A stretch of 64,000 nt of DNA. Source: Streptomyces sp. NBC_00258 (GTDB lineage: Bacteria; Actinomycetota; Actinomycetes; Streptomycetales; Streptomycetaceae). The stretch is taken from positions 5,580,001 through 5,644,000 of the forward strand of contig NZ_CP108081.1 in assembly GCF_036182465.1 (NCBI RefSeq). The letters are read 5' to 3'. The stretch's first letter is position 1. Each line of letters starts with the position of its first letter. Under the pieces are notes generated by a model, which saw nothing but the letters and a program-made list of their open reading frames with translations, was not told the origin of the DNA and made no database searches. A program made the translations under genes and the position numbers. Positions 1 through 7,893 of the stretch are shown here, in pieces.

Positions 1-566
1 CGTGCGCGAAGCGTCGGGGTGTCGATGGCGGTTCCGGTCCGGGTGCGGTGTTCGTCGGCGACCTTGTGCGCAAGGGCGACGAGCGCGGGCGGGACAGAGG
101 GTGTGGAGGGTTGGGCGGGTTCTGGTGCCGCCGCGGGGTGTTCGGGAGCTGTGGTGGTCGGGGCGGACTCTGGCTCCTTCGCCGCCGGACCCCCTGTCGG
201 TGTCGGGGCGCCGTGGGCGAGCAGGGTTCCGCCGAGGAAGGCGACGGCGGGCCATCCGGCGACGAGGATGCGGAGCCAGGCCGGTACGTCGTTCAGGTCG
301 AGCAGCCCGGCGGTGGCGACGTTGGCGCCCAGCGACGCGGTGAGCGCGACCAGAAACCAGCACCATCCGGCCGCTATCGCCTCGCCGGAGCGCAGTCGAT
401 GCCAGGCCGCCACCATCAGCAGGTCGACGGAGACCGGATAGGCCCACGCCTTCCACCCGTCTTGTCCGGCGGCCGAGGCCAGGTCGTGCAGGTGGGCGAA
501 GGACAGCGCTGCGGCGATGACGGCTTGGATCAGTACGGGATCAGCCCGGAGACGACCGATGCGCAT
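1..566 (-). CDS. DUF2637/Spd-like membrane protein (partial, runs off left edge)
   Basis: The minus-strand frame opens with ATG at 564-566 and stays open to base 1, so the C-terminus lies outside the window. An AGGAGC ribosome binding site stands just upstream. The first 100 residues hold about four hydrophobic segments, beginning MRIGRLRADPVLIQAV and including a segment ending VAGWPAVAFLGG; a Pro/Ala/Thr-rich linker follows. This matches the DUF2637 family found in Streptomyces plasmids and AICEs beside the tra gene, where such proteins are thought to help intramycelial plasmid spread. It starts 3 bp after the preceding small gene, consistent with one transfer operon. Family assignment is from recognised pattern; the spread role is inferred from context. 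Confidence 0.8.
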   Translation of the reverse strand, partial: MRIGRLRADPVLIQAVIAAALSFAHLHDLASAAGQDGWKAWAYPVSVDLLMVAAWHRLRSGEAIAAGWCWFLVALTASLGANVATAGLLDLNDVPAWLRILVAGWPAVAFLGGTLLAHGAPTPTGGPAAKEPESAPTTTAPEHPAAAPEPAQPSTPSVPPALVALAHKVADEHRTRTGTAIDTPTLRA

Positions 567-569
567 CGC

Positions 570-776
570 TCACCGCTCCTGAGCCTTGTCAGCAGCCGCG
601 CGAGCAGCACGGGCGACTTCCACCGCCTCCTGGTCACCGGGCATGGCGTCGGCGATGCCTTCCAACAGATCTGCCTTACGAGCGGCCAGCTCGACCGGAT
701 CGCCGCCGATGGTGCAGACGGCTTTGAGGTCCGCGAGGAAGGCGGCGATTTGGTCGACTGTGGGGCGGTGGGACAT
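570..776 (-). CDS. Small hypothetical protein of the transfer operon
   Basis: This is a 68-residue soluble protein beginning MSHRPTVDQIAAFLADLKAV and rich in Ala and acidic residues, probably all helical. Upstream in-frame codons exist, but ATG at 774-776 gives the natural start. It sits between the FtsK-like translocase and the DUF2637 gene, all on the minus strand, so it is probably co-transcribed with them. I do not recognise a domain. Small proteins in this position of AICEs are commonly called spd or mobile-element transfer proteins, but nothing in the sequence proves that role here. Confidence 0.65.
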   Translation of the reverse strand: MSHRPTVDQIAAFLADLKAVCTIGGDPVELAARKADLLEGIADAMPGDQEAVEVARAARAAADKAQER

Positions 777-865
777 GGAGACTCCCGTTCTTCGGTCGGT
801 TTCGGGCAAGGCGGGGGTAGGGACTTGGCGCGGGACGGCCGCGCCGGCGGTTGGGGCGGGTGCGC

Positions 866-2239
866 TTACTCGGTGACCGGCAGCGGGGCAGCCACCGGTT
901 CGGATGCCTTCACGGGCACCGGCGGAACGTACGGCCGGAAGGGCGTGAGCGCCGGTACGTCGGGGGCGAGATGCGCCGTCTCCCGGCAAGTGACCGCAGC
1001 GTCGGCGAGGGACATGTACGGAGTGCGAATGCGGGACCAGCCGCCAGAGGTGTCACCGACGACGGCCAGGCCGGGCAGCTCGGCCGCGATGGCGCAGGCA
1101 GCGCCGACGGCTTCCGGGGCCATGTCGCCGAGCGCCATCTTTGCGGAGGCTTCGTCGTTGACGCGGTGGCAGACCCGGCCGGAGAGCTGAGCGCGGAGCA
1201 TGGTCGCGCCCTTGCCCAGCTCGGCGCCGAGCCGCTGCCCGCAGACCTCCAGGTAGATACCGGCGGCCCGGCCGAGCTGAGCGAGCCGGATCAGCTGAGT
1301 GACCATCTCATCTCGCCGTTCCTCCTCCTTCCGCGTCGCGATGAGGAAGAGTTCGGCCACCTCGTCGATGAACAGCACGATGGGCGCCGGGCGTTCGCCC
1401 TCGGGCAGGCCCCAGATGTCCGAGGTGATCGACTCGTCCGGGGTGCCAGGGGCGATGCCCTGTCGGGCCTTGATCAGGTCGTAGCGGTCCTCCATTTCCT
1501 TCACGAGCACGGGAAGCAGCTCGGCCGCTTGCTCCGGGTCGGTCGCCAGCGCGGAGAGCCGGGCGGCGAACGGCGCCAGCTCAACACCGCGCTTGCAGTC
1601 GATGCCGACCAGGACCACCGGCTGAGCCGCCAGCCCGGTCAACAGGTTGCGCAGGAACATGGACTTCCCCGACAGCGTGGCGCCGAGGACCAGTTCATGA
1701 GGTACAGCCCGGTAGTCCCGTACGAACGCGGTCGCATCCTGCCGCAGCGCCACCGGCACCCGCAGCAGCCCGCCATCGATCCGGCGGGGCATGCGCACCT
1801 TGCGCAGTACGTCGAAGCCGACGAGCCGCAGTTCCACGACCCCGGGCTTCACGTTCCGCACGTATACGGTGTGAACGCCCCAGGCGTGCCGCAGCCGTTC
1901 GGCCGAGGCCGCCACGTCCGCCGGTTCCTGGCCCGGAGCCAGCCGCAGCCGAAGCCGCAGGCCGGTCGTGGTGGGCCGGATCATGCCCCGACGCGGGGGC
2001 ACAGGCCGAACCTCACGGCGAGTCGTGGCCTTGACGGCCAGTACCCGCAGCCGGGACGGCGCGACCGTCAGGCCGCACGCGTCCATGGTCGAGGAGTACG
2101 AGGCCATCAGCCGGACCACCGAGACCGGCAGCCCGACCGTGGACCAGTACGCCGCCGGGTGGGCGTGCCGGGCGTAGGCCGCGCCGCCTATCGCAGCGAG
2201 CGGCCCGCTCAGCTCGGCCAACGTCACCAGGTCTGTCAC
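866..2239 (-). CDS. FtsK/SpoIIIE-like conjugal transfer translocase (TraB/TraSA type)
   Basis: About 457 residues if translation starts at GTG 2239, 5 bp after the upstream stop; longer in-frame starts would overlap the neighbouring gene. The C-terminal two thirds is a RecA-like motor domain with Walker A GATLSGKS and Walker B PIVLFIDEVAEL, followed by a conserved GRAAGIYLEVCGQR region. TraB-type proteins are membrane-associated hexameric ATPases that move double-stranded plasmid or AICE DNA between mycelia with no relaxase. The N-terminal region is only weakly hydrophobic. Neighbours (SCO3933-family protein upstream, Spd-like genes downstream) fit the standard AICE transfer module. Start choice is moderately sure, function sure. 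Confidence 0.9.
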   Translation of the reverse strand: MTDLVTLAELSGPLAAIGGAAYARHAHPAAYWSTVGLPVSVVRLMASYSSTMDACGLTVAPSRLRVLAVKATTRREVRPVPPRRGMIRPTTTGLRLRLRLAPGQEPADVAASAERLRHAWGVHTVYVRNVKPGVVELRLVGFDVLRKVRMPRRIDGGLLRVPVALRQDATAFVRDYRAVPHELVLGATLSGKSMFLRNLLTGLAAQPVVLVGIDCKRGVELAPFAARLSALATDPEQAAELLPVLVKEMEDRYDLIKARQGIAPGTPDESITSDIWGLPEGERPAPIVLFIDEVAELFLIATRKEEERRDEMVTQLIRLAQLGRAAGIYLEVCGQRLGAELGKGATMLRAQLSGRVCHRVNDEASAKMALGDMAPEAVGAACAIAAELPGLAVVGDTSGGWSRIRTPYMSLADAAVTCRETAHLAPDVPALTPFRPYVPPVPVKASEPVAAPLPVTE

Positions 2240-2244
2240 GTCGA

Positions 2245-2595
2245 TCAGCCCGCCTGGGCGACCGGGAAGGCGCCCGAAGTGATGGCCGTGGCCCGGTAGG
2301 CGATGCCGTGCCGCTGCTGGCCGTTGAACACGCTCTCCCACGGCCGGGCGATCAGACCCGGCAGCGAGACCGGGGAACCGACCGACAGCCCGTCCGTCAC
2401 ACCGCTTTCGGGGATGGTGACCTGGATCAGCGACGACTCCCCCTCGTCGATGAAGACGACGCCGACCGTCATCAGTGCCTCGCCACTCACCGCGTCCTTC
2501 GCGATCTCACCGGTCTGCCGGTCGCGCACCTTCGGCGACGGCGCTTCGGTGAGCAGGATCGTGGCGGACGAGGCGTCAATACGGATCACACGCAC
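2245..2595 (-). CDS. SCO3933-family regulatory protein
   Basis: A 116-residue protein read from GTG 2595 (VRVIRIDASSATILL), preceded by GGAG at a spacing of 8 bp. It resembles the small proteins found upstream of the AICE translocase in Streptomyces, named SCO3933 family. These contain a conserved block with PKVRDRQTGE early and GLIARPWE plus GQQRHGIAYRA near the C-terminus, all visible here. The family is annotated as regulatory but its mechanism is not established. It is the first gene of the tra operon, and its upstream region shares a 9-mer with the promoter of the first GntR gene, suggesting repression by that regulator. Confidence 0.8.
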   Translation of the reverse strand: MRVIRIDASSATILLTEAPSPKVRDRQTGEIAKDAVSGEALMTVGVVFIDEGESSLIQVTIPESGVTDGLSVGSPVSLPGLIARPWESVFNGQQRHGIAYRATAITSGAFPVAQAG

Positions 2596-2632
2596 AGAGA
2601 TTTCTCCTTCTGAGTGGATCAACTCGCCGCAT

Positions 2633-2690
2633 GACAAGTTGACTTAGCAAGTTCGACGGTAAGGATGCCTGGTTGACTTGTCAAGTGGCT
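2633..2690. promoter_or_regulatory. Divergent promoter/operator region of the transfer operon
   Basis: The spacer between the minus-strand tra operon and the plus-strand gene at 2764 contains ACTTGTCAAGT (2676-2686, arms ACTTG/CAAGT) and the inverted copy GACAAGT (2633-2639). It also holds CTGGTTGAC (2669-2677), whose reverse complement GTCAACCAG recurs at 3977-3985 in front of the first GntR gene. That sharing makes it a plausible KorSA-like operator. The binding itself is inferred. Confidence 0.5.
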
Positions 2691-2763
2691 ACCTGACGAC
2701 CAACGAGCACGATCGACAACGCAAGCGCACCCTGTAACCAGGCAGTACAAAGGAGGGCGCGAC

Positions 2764-3174
2764 ATGGGCAAGCAACACCGCGCTCAGGAGCCGCAGTCAT
2801 GGGGTCCACGCAACTCGCAAGGGCCCGCGCCACCGCCAAATGCCTGGTCTGCGCCACCGGAAGGCCCCCGGCCAAACAGCCCTTATCAGGGCGAGACGAC
2901 GTCCCGGCCGAAGAAGCGACGCCGCGTCTTTCTATGGATCTTCCTGATCGTTCAGATCTTGTTCCTGATCTGGGTGATCACGGGCGCCGCGAGCGGCAGC
3001 GGCACACCCGATGAGTGCCGAGGCCTGACAGGTGACAACTTGCAGGTGTGCGAGGACGCGAACGACATCGGAACCACCATCGGCGTGGGACTCATCATCG
3101 GCCTGTGGGCGGCCGTTGACGTCATCCTTGGCTTTACATACGTCGTCTACCGACTCGCCAGCCGACGCACCTAA
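2764..3174 (+). CDS. Proline-rich small membrane protein
   Basis: 136 residues with a strong AAAGGAGGG ribosome binding site before the ATG. The first 55 residues are hydrophilic and rich in Pro, Gln and Asn. A basic KKRRR patch leads into a transmembrane segment (FLWIFLIVQILFLIWVITGA), and a second hydrophobic segment (GVGLIIGLWAAVDVILGF) precedes a short basic tail. Two cysteines (in DECRGL and QVCED) lie in the loop between them, which could form a disulphide if extracytoplasmic. Proteins of this layout are common in Streptomyces but have no assigned function. It is transcribed away from the tra operon and convergent with the first GntR gene. Confidence 0.75.
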   Translation: MGKQHRAQEPQSWGPRNSQGPAPPPNAWSAPPEGPRPNSPYQGETTSRPKKRRRVFLWIFLIVQILFLIWVITGAASGSGTPDECRGLTGDNLQVCEDANDIGTTIGVGLIIGLWAAVDVILGFTYVVYRLASRRT

Positions 3175-3213
3175 GACAAGCCATCGCAGCCGAACGGCAG
3201 GCGGCACGCCGGT

Positions 3214-3942
3214 TCAGGTGAGCCGGTAAGTGTCTTCAAGTTCTTGCCGGTCGGCTGGCAGCAGCACATCGACGACCTGCAACGCTTGCCCCGAGCTGTC
3301 GCAGGCGATGACCAGCACGCTGAGGACGGGAACACCCTCAGGGAGTTCCAGAAGTTGAGCCTCGCCACTGTCGGGCACTCTCGCCGAGACCCGTTCCGTC
3401 ACATGGTCGAAGCGCACTTTCTTCCGCGTCTCAAGATGCTCGCGGACGCTGCCGCTCAGGGCTTCGGAAGTCTCCAGCTCGGTTCCCTCGACCAGGCCGG
3501 CGGGGAAGTACGACGAGACCAACTCGACCGCTTCGCCGTCCTCCTCGACCAGGAACCGGCGCACGAGAACCTTCGCCCGCTTGGGCAGTCCGAGCGCCGA
3601 GGCAACGCGAGCAGGAACGGGTACATGGCCGACCTCAATCAGGCGGCCGGGCGCTTGCGATTCGTCGCGCTCCAGCGCCGTACGACCGCGGCGGTCCTTC
3701 TGCTCGCCAGCCTCGGGGCGTCCCCGCACGATCGTGCCGTATCCCTGCCGGGACTCCAGCCAGCCGTCACGCTTCAACAGCTCCAGCGCTCGCACGACGG
3801 TCGGGCGGGACATCGCGAAGGCTTGCACCAGTTGGTTCTCACTGGGCACCCGTGTGCCGGGCGGGTACGTGCCGTCCTCGATGCGACCTTGAAGGGTCTG
3901 CGCGAGGCGCACGTACTTCGGTGGCTCCACTTCATACGCCAT
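3214..3942 (-). CDS. GntR-family regulator (HutC/UTRA type, KorSA-like)
   Basis: 242 residues. An N-terminal winged helix (residues about 8-75, with RVPSENQLVQAFAMSRPTV and LESRQGYGTIV) is followed by a C-terminal UTRA ligand-binding fold. This is the architecture of KorSA and related repressors that hold AICE and plasmid transfer genes silent. The region just upstream carries two overlapping inverted repeats, and one half-site is shared with the tra promoter near 2670. I infer autoregulation plus repression of the transfer operon. The ligand, if any, is unknown. Confidence 0.85.
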   Translation of the reverse strand: MAYEVEPPKYVRLAQTLQGRIEDGTYPPGTRVPSENQLVQAFAMSRPTVVRALELLKRDGWLESRQGYGTIVRGRPEAGEQKDRRGRTALERDESQAPGRLIEVGHVPVPARVASALGLPKRAKVLVRRFLVEEDGEAVELVSSYFPAGLVEGTELETSEALSGSVREHLETRKKVRFDHVTERVSARVPDSGEAQLLELPEGVPVLSVLVIACDSSGQALQVVDVLLPADRQELEDTYRLT

Positions 3943-3964
3943 GAACGCCGCCCGTCGGGATTGG

Positions 3965-3985
3965 ACCAGTCAACTGGTCAACCAG
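3965..3985. promoter_or_regulatory. Putative operator of the first GntR regulator
   Basis: Two overlapping inverted repeats: CCAGT-CA-ACTGG (3965-3976) and CTGGT-CA-ACCAG (3974-3985). They lie 22-43 bp upstream of the GntR start codon. The right half GTCAACCAG is found inverted at 2669-2677 in the tra promoter region. Confidence 0.55.
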
Positions 3986-4004
3986 ACTAGCGACACTTGC
4001 ACAC

Positions 4005-4469
4005 TCACAGTAGGAGGGGGCCGAATCCTTCGTTCGTCGGCCAGGCGCCGGCCACCACGGCGGAGACCACGGTCCCGCCGAAGCGGCTGGGTCCGGAGTG
4101 CCATGAGTCGGCGATGGCGTCGACCAGGAACAGGCCGCGTCCGTGTGCCTCGCTGGCCTCTGGGCGCCGCAGTCGCACGTTCGCCGGGAACCCCGGGTTG
4201 TGCACCTCGATCCGCAGCGACGTCTCCACGCGGTACCACTCAACGCGCACAAGCCAGGGTTCATCCGCCCGTCCGTAGAGAATCGCGTTGGTGACCAGCT
4301 CCGAGACCATCAGCGTGCAGTCGTCGATCGAGCAGGCCGGGTTGTACGCGGCGATGAACTTCCGGAACCAGCTCCGGGCCCGGGGTACGGACTCCGGCGC
4401 CGGGTGCAGGATCATCGCCCCGAGTCGTGCGGTACCGAAACCGTCGCGGCCATCGGTGGTGTCATCCAT
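4005..4469 (-). CDS. ATP-binding protein, RsbW/HATPase_c_2 (anti-sigma-like) family
   Basis: 154 residues of a single GHKL ATPase fold: N-box-like LMVSELVTNAILYG, a central EVHNPGF segment corresponding to the D-x-G region, and a G-rich HGRGLFLVDAIADSW lid. Streptomyces genomes hold many such short kinase-like proteins, related to SpoIIAB/RsbW, that control sigma factors or act in stress signalling. No partner sigma or anti-anti-sigma gene is adjacent. It lies 6 bp after the small zinc-motif gene, so the two are probably one transcript, and the GntR-type inverted repeats lie in front of that transcript. Confidence 0.8.
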   Translation of the reverse strand: MDDTTDGRDGFGTARLGAMILHPAPESVPRARSWFRKFIAAYNPACSIDDCTLMVSELVTNAILYGRADEPWLVRVEWYRVETSLRIEVHNPGFPANVRLRRPEASEAHGRGLFLVDAIADSWHSGPSRFGGTVVSAVVAGAWPTNEGFGPLLL

Positions 4470-4475
4470 CCGCGC

Positions 4476-4649
4476 TCACTCCTTGCCGCTGCCATCACAG
4501 TCGAGACAGCGCCGCTTCGATGTGGCACGAACGCGGTCGTTGGCCGTGGAGAGCGCCAGAGCCGTACGGGAGCCGACGCGTTTCCAACCGCGCCCACGGC
4601 ATCCCCGGCAAGCTAACCGCGCGCCCTTGTCCGGCCGCTGACTCGTCAC
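4476..4649 (-). CDS. Small CxxCxG-type zinc-motif protein
   Basis: A 57-residue protein from GTG 4649, preceded by AAGGGGG. It holds CRGCRGRGW and, at the end, CLDCDGSG, two CxxCxG half-motifs like those of the DnaJ zinc domain. They are separated by a basic linker. It is probably a zinc ribbon that could bind nucleic acid or protein; the function is unknown. Two inverted repeats (4671-4710) lie immediately upstream and the ATP-binding protein gene follows after 6 bp. Confidence 0.6.
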   Translation of the reverse strand: MTSQRPDKGARLACRGCRGRGWKRVGSRTALALSTANDRVRATSKRRCLDCDGSGKE

Positions 4650-4670
4650 GCCGTGCCCCCTTCCAGTCCA

Positions 4671-4710
4671 AGTGGCCTTAGCCACTTTGTGGATAGTGGC
4701 ATTAGCCACT
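4671..4710. promoter_or_regulatory. Tandem operator pair for the second GntR regulator
   Basis: Two perfect 6-bp-arm inverted repeats, AGTGGC-CTTA-GCCACT (4671-4686) and AGTGGC-ATTA-GCCACT (4695-4710), 24 bp apart start to start. The same half-sites recur in front of the GntR gene at 5505-5527. They sit upstream of the zinc-motif/ATPase pair. Regulator binding is inferred. Confidence 0.6.
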
Positions 4711-4747
4711 TGGAGTGTGCAAGTGATTCGGCGCAACTGCCGGACAC

Positions 4748-5488
4748 TCAGGTGAGGGGGTAGCCCTGTTCGAAGGCCCAGCGGTGCGGGGGATAGGTGG
4801 CTTCGGCGAACTCCAACGGCCGGTCCTGAAGGTCGAAGACGACGTGATGAACGATCAGAACCGCTGAACCGGCGTCCAGTTGAAGGTCCGATGCCTCCTC
4901 GTCGGTGGCGCTCCGAGCGCACATACGGTCCTCGGCATAGCTACCCTGGCGGCCCGTCATGTTCTCGACGTACATGAGCGTCCCCTCCTGGATCCGCTCA
5001 GGCTCCAGGAGCTTCGGCGCACGCTGGCCGACGTCAGGAGCAAACCACGAGGTAGACAGGGTGATCGGCCCGTCATGGTTGTTGGTCACCCGTCGCCGGT
5101 GCACGGCCCGACGATCCTTGACCAGACCCAAAGCTTCGGCAACGTGATCCGGCGCATCCAGCCAACCAGCCGACGTGATCACCGCGTACTCACCGGGCGT
5201 GTAGATCTTCCCGGTCTGCCGGGCCCGGCCGTACAGCTCACGCGCCCGCCGGTTGACCTCCAGGCTGCGCACGTACGTGCCCGATCCCTGGCGCTTCTCG
5301 ACGAGCCCCTGATGGCTCAGTGCTTCCAACGACCGTGCAGCCGTGGGCCGGGACACCTTCCAGTCCGCCGCCAACTGGCGCTCCGAGGGCACCTCGTCCC
5401 CCGGCCTAAGGTCTCCCCGAAGGATCTGATCGCGGATGAAGTGCGCGATCTGGAGATACTTCGGCTGAGCCTCCTCGATCTGAGGCAT
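4748..5488 (-). CDS. GntR-family regulator (UTRA type)
   Basis: 246 residues. Winged helix at residues about 8-75 (DEVPSERQLAADWKVSRPTA, VEKRQGSGTYV), then a UTRA domain from about residue 95. It is paralogous in layout to the GntR protein at 3214-3942 but clearly diverged. AGTGGC/GCCACT inverted repeats lie both in front of this gene and in front of the downstream zinc-motif/ATPase pair, so it probably autoregulates and also controls that pair and the divergent DUF1152 gene. The effector is unknown. Confidence 0.85.
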   Translation of the reverse strand: MPQIEEAQPKYLQIAHFIRDQILRGDLRPGDEVPSERQLAADWKVSRPTAARSLEALSHQGLVEKRQGSGTYVRSLEVNRRARELYGRARQTGKIYTPGEYAVITSAGWLDAPDHVAEALGLVKDRRAVHRRRVTNNHDGPITLSTSWFAPDVGQRAPKLLEPERIQEGTLMYVENMTGRQGSYAEDRMCARSATDEEASDLQLDAGSAVLIVHHVVFDLQDRPLEFAEATYPPHRWAFEQGYPLT

Positions 5489-5504
5489 TCGCCCTCCTCG
5501 TCCA

Positions 5505-5527
5505 AGTGGCTATGGCCTCTAGCCACT
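5505..5527. promoter_or_regulatory. Operator/divergent promoter between GntR and DUF1152 genes
   Basis: AGTGGCT (5505-5511) and AGCCACT (5521-5527) form an inverted repeat with a 9-bp spacer, using the half-sites of the 4671-4710 repeats. A TATAGA/TATAGT-like hexamer overlaps the right arm near 5525-5531 and could be a -10 element in either direction. Binding by the adjacent GntR protein would cover both promoters. Confidence 0.5.
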
Positions 5528-5568
5528 ATAGAGTGAGTGGTCAACCCTCCACCCCGTACGCTGACCGC

Positions 5569-6693
5569 ATGAAGCGGTTGATCGTCGCAGCAGGAGGAGG
5601 GGGCGACGCTGTCGCCGCCGCAATGCTTCACGCCGCCCTCTACGGCGACGAGGACCAGGCGGTGATCCTCACGTACGCGTGGGACCGCCTCCTCATCGAC
5701 CCGGTACCGGGCCCCCGAGGACCGGACAACTTCACCGGCCTCGAACAGCTCACCCCGGCAGTCTGGACAGTGCCGGCGGATGCCCGCCCGATCGCTCCAG
5801 CAGGCTCCACACTCCCCCGGCTTGCGGCAGAGCTCCCGCACACCTTCGCCCTGATCGACCCTCACTACGGCGCCGAGGGCATCACGCGCCAACTCGAAGA
5901 GCTGATCGGCCACTTGTCACCGGAGTCGATCGATCTGCTCGACGTGGGGGGCGACGTCCTGGCCCGGGGCGACGAACCGACACTGAAGAGCCCGCTCGCG
6001 GACGCCCTCACGCTTGCCGCATGCTGCCAGGTGAACGCACCCATCCGGCTACTGGTCGCAGGCCCCGGCCTTGACGGCGAACTACCGCTCGACGACTTGC
6101 GCGGCATGCTCGGCCCCCTCGTCCACACCTTCACGGCGAAGGATGTCGAGCCGATCAGCGCGGTCCTGGAGTGGCATCCGTCCGAGGCCACCGGAATGCT
6201 TGCAGCCACTGCCCGAGGCGTACGCGGAACCTGCGAAGTCCGGGACGCTGGCCTACCCGTCGCGCTCACGGATGAAGGCCCGACCGTCCACGTGGTCGAC
6301 GTGGACGACGCCGTCACCCGCAACCAACTGGCCCGCGCCATCATGGCCACCGAGACGCTCGACGAGGTCGAGGCCCACAGCCGCGAAGTCTGCGGCTACT
6401 CGGAAATCGACTACGAACGCAACAAGGCCGCATGGCTCAAAGACCAGCCGCCCGCGGACCTGGTCCCCCAGACCGTGTTGGCCCAACTCGAGCAGTTCGA
6501 GGGCGAGTCCCGGCGCCGCGGAGTCACCCACACAACATTCCGCCACCTCACCGAGGCCCTCAACCTCAACGGCTCCCAGCGCGAGGACCTGCGCCAACTG
6601 CTGATCAGCTCCCGCCCGGAGCAGTACTGCGCGCCGCTGTGGCACATCGGAGACCAAGCGTCGAATCTCAGCAGAGGTTATGGCGCTCGGTGA
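5569..6693 (+). CDS. DUF1152 domain-containing protein
   Basis: 374 residues from ATG 5569 (MKRLIVAAGGGGDAVAAAML); an upstream in-frame ATG would sit inside the operator. The glycine-rich AAGGGGDA start and LLDVGGDVLARGDEP near residue 135 are typical of DUF1152, a family known from archaea and actinobacteria with a Rossmann-like N-terminus. No reaction has been assigned to it. The gene diverges from a GntR regulator and shares its operator region, so its expression is likely inducible. It is an unusual AICE passenger. Confidence 0.7.
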   Translation: MKRLIVAAGGGGDAVAAAMLHAALYGDEDQAVILTYAWDRLLIDPVPGPRGPDNFTGLEQLTPAVWTVPADARPIAPAGSTLPRLAAELPHTFALIDPHYGAEGITRQLEELIGHLSPESIDLLDVGGDVLARGDEPTLKSPLADALTLAACCQVNAPIRLLVAGPGLDGELPLDDLRGMLGPLVHTFTAKDVEPISAVLEWHPSEATGMLAATARGVRGTCEVRDAGLPVALTDEGPTVHVVDVDDAVTRNQLARAIMATETLDEVEAHSREVCGYSEIDYERNKAAWLKDQPPADLVPQTVLAQLEQFEGESRRRGVTHTTFRHLTEALNLNGSQREDLRQLLISSRPEQYCAPLWHIGDQASNLSRGYGAR

Positions 6694-6801
6694 CCCTCAA
6701 GGCTTGATCGGTATGGACTCTGCCCAAGTTGCTGCTGTGAGTCTCCGAAGTTGCGTACTCGATGTCCGTCGAAACGGCAGACTCGGGAGATGCATTGGGG
6801 C

Positions 6802-7524
6802 ATGAGTGATGACGAAACGACACTGCCGGACGACCTTCAGTGGCCGGATAGCCACCCTGAGGATCCAGTTGTGCGGCGGTACCGGCAACCCGCTCGGACC
6901 GTTTCAGAGGTTGCAGAGCAAGGCGATCTGCTGTCTATCTGTCTGAGGTTGGTGAGCGGATCTCCCGAGCCATCCGACGTGGCCGAGTGGCTCAACCAAG
7001 CTTCGCGGGTTAGTGAACCCAATGGTCACAAGCGCGAGACCATGCTGAACGAACTCCAGAGCCACCTCAAGCAAAGAGGACCTGCTTGGAAGCAGGTGGC
7101 ACAGCACGAGATCTTCCGCAGAGACATAACTACTCTTGACCAGCACATGCCGGAATGGCTGGGGACGGCAGCGACCGTCACGGTCACTGCCACTGTGCTG
7201 CCATTCATGCAATCACTGGCCACTCAGGCTGGAGCGCGGATGTTCGAGGTGGCAAGGGCTTACCGAGAGCGCTACATCCGCCATCGCACCTCGGTTGGCA
7301 GCGCCGTGGATCAGGCCAGATGGCACAGCTCTCACAAGATCACTGTGCAAGATACGGCGAGCGGCGTCAGCTTCGTCATGCCCGACCACCTGCCAAACGA
7401 CGCGTTGCAAGCTCTGGCTACTGCTGACCTTCTCGGACTGGCCGCCGCAGAACCGGACGGTGGCAAAGTCGTCATCTACTGGGACGCTCAGATGCGCGAA
7501 TGGCGACGCAAAGTCAGCAGCTGA
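6802..7524 (+). CDS. Hypothetical protein
   Basis: About 240 residues from ATG 6802 (MSDDETTLPDDLQWPD); in-frame ATGs at 6751 and 6790 are alternatives with poorer spacing. The first half is charged and helical. Residues about 120-145 form a mildly hydrophobic stretch (GTAATVTVTATVLPFMQ) that might be a membrane helix or buried strand. The C-terminus (ITVQDTASGVSFVMPDHLP and KVVIYWDAQMREWRR) looks like a small beta-rich domain. GC content is lower than in the flanking transfer genes, suggesting separate acquisition. No family recognised. Confidence 0.6.
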   Translation: MSDDETTLPDDLQWPDSHPEDPVVRRYRQPARTVSEVAEQGDLLSICLRLVSGSPEPSDVAEWLNQASRVSEPNGHKRETMLNELQSHLKQRGPAWKQVAQHEIFRRDITTLDQHMPEWLGTAATVTVTATVLPFMQSLATQAGARMFEVARAYRERYIRHRTSVGSAVDQARWHSSHKITVQDTASGVSFVMPDHLPNDALQALATADLLGLAAAEPDGGKVVIYWDAQMREWRRKVSS

Positions 7525-7715
7525 GTTACAACTTTCTCTACGGGGTTCAAGGCGGCTCGCTCCGCTCCCCGCGCGCGGCACGGCCCCCGGCCGGGCCTGC
7601 GCTCCTGTCTCCGCCCCGCTCCAGCCCGGCCGGCGTCCGTGCCGCGCTCATGGCAGTCAGCCGCCTGATGCCAGAGAAGGGATACGTCGTGGTTGGGGCG
7701 GCCAGCTCCACGGCT

Positions 7716-7820
7716 TTAGGCAGCCACTTTTGCGCGAGCCTCGAAAATCACGGCCCCAACGTCGTGCTTTACCGGGCAGGTCCACAGACTGCCCGACGCG
7801 TCGGAAGCTTCCGGGTCCAT
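7716..7820 (-). CDS. Possible 34-residue small protein
   Basis: From ATG 7820 the minus strand reads MDPEASDASGSLWTCPVKHD, then 14 residues ending ARAKVAA and a TAA stop. The composition (acidic start, Trp-Thr-Cys-Pro core) is protein-like, and the frame is independent of neighbouring genes. There is no clear ribosome binding site, and I do not recognise a family, so this stays tentative. Confidence 0.3.
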   Translation of the reverse strand: MDPEASDASGSLWTCPVKHDVGAVIFEARAKVAA

Positions 7821-7893
7821 GATCACTCACGCCCACGCAGCTCCAGCCCAAATCCGCTCCGCCGACCTAACGACTTTGCTTGCCTGTAGGGTA

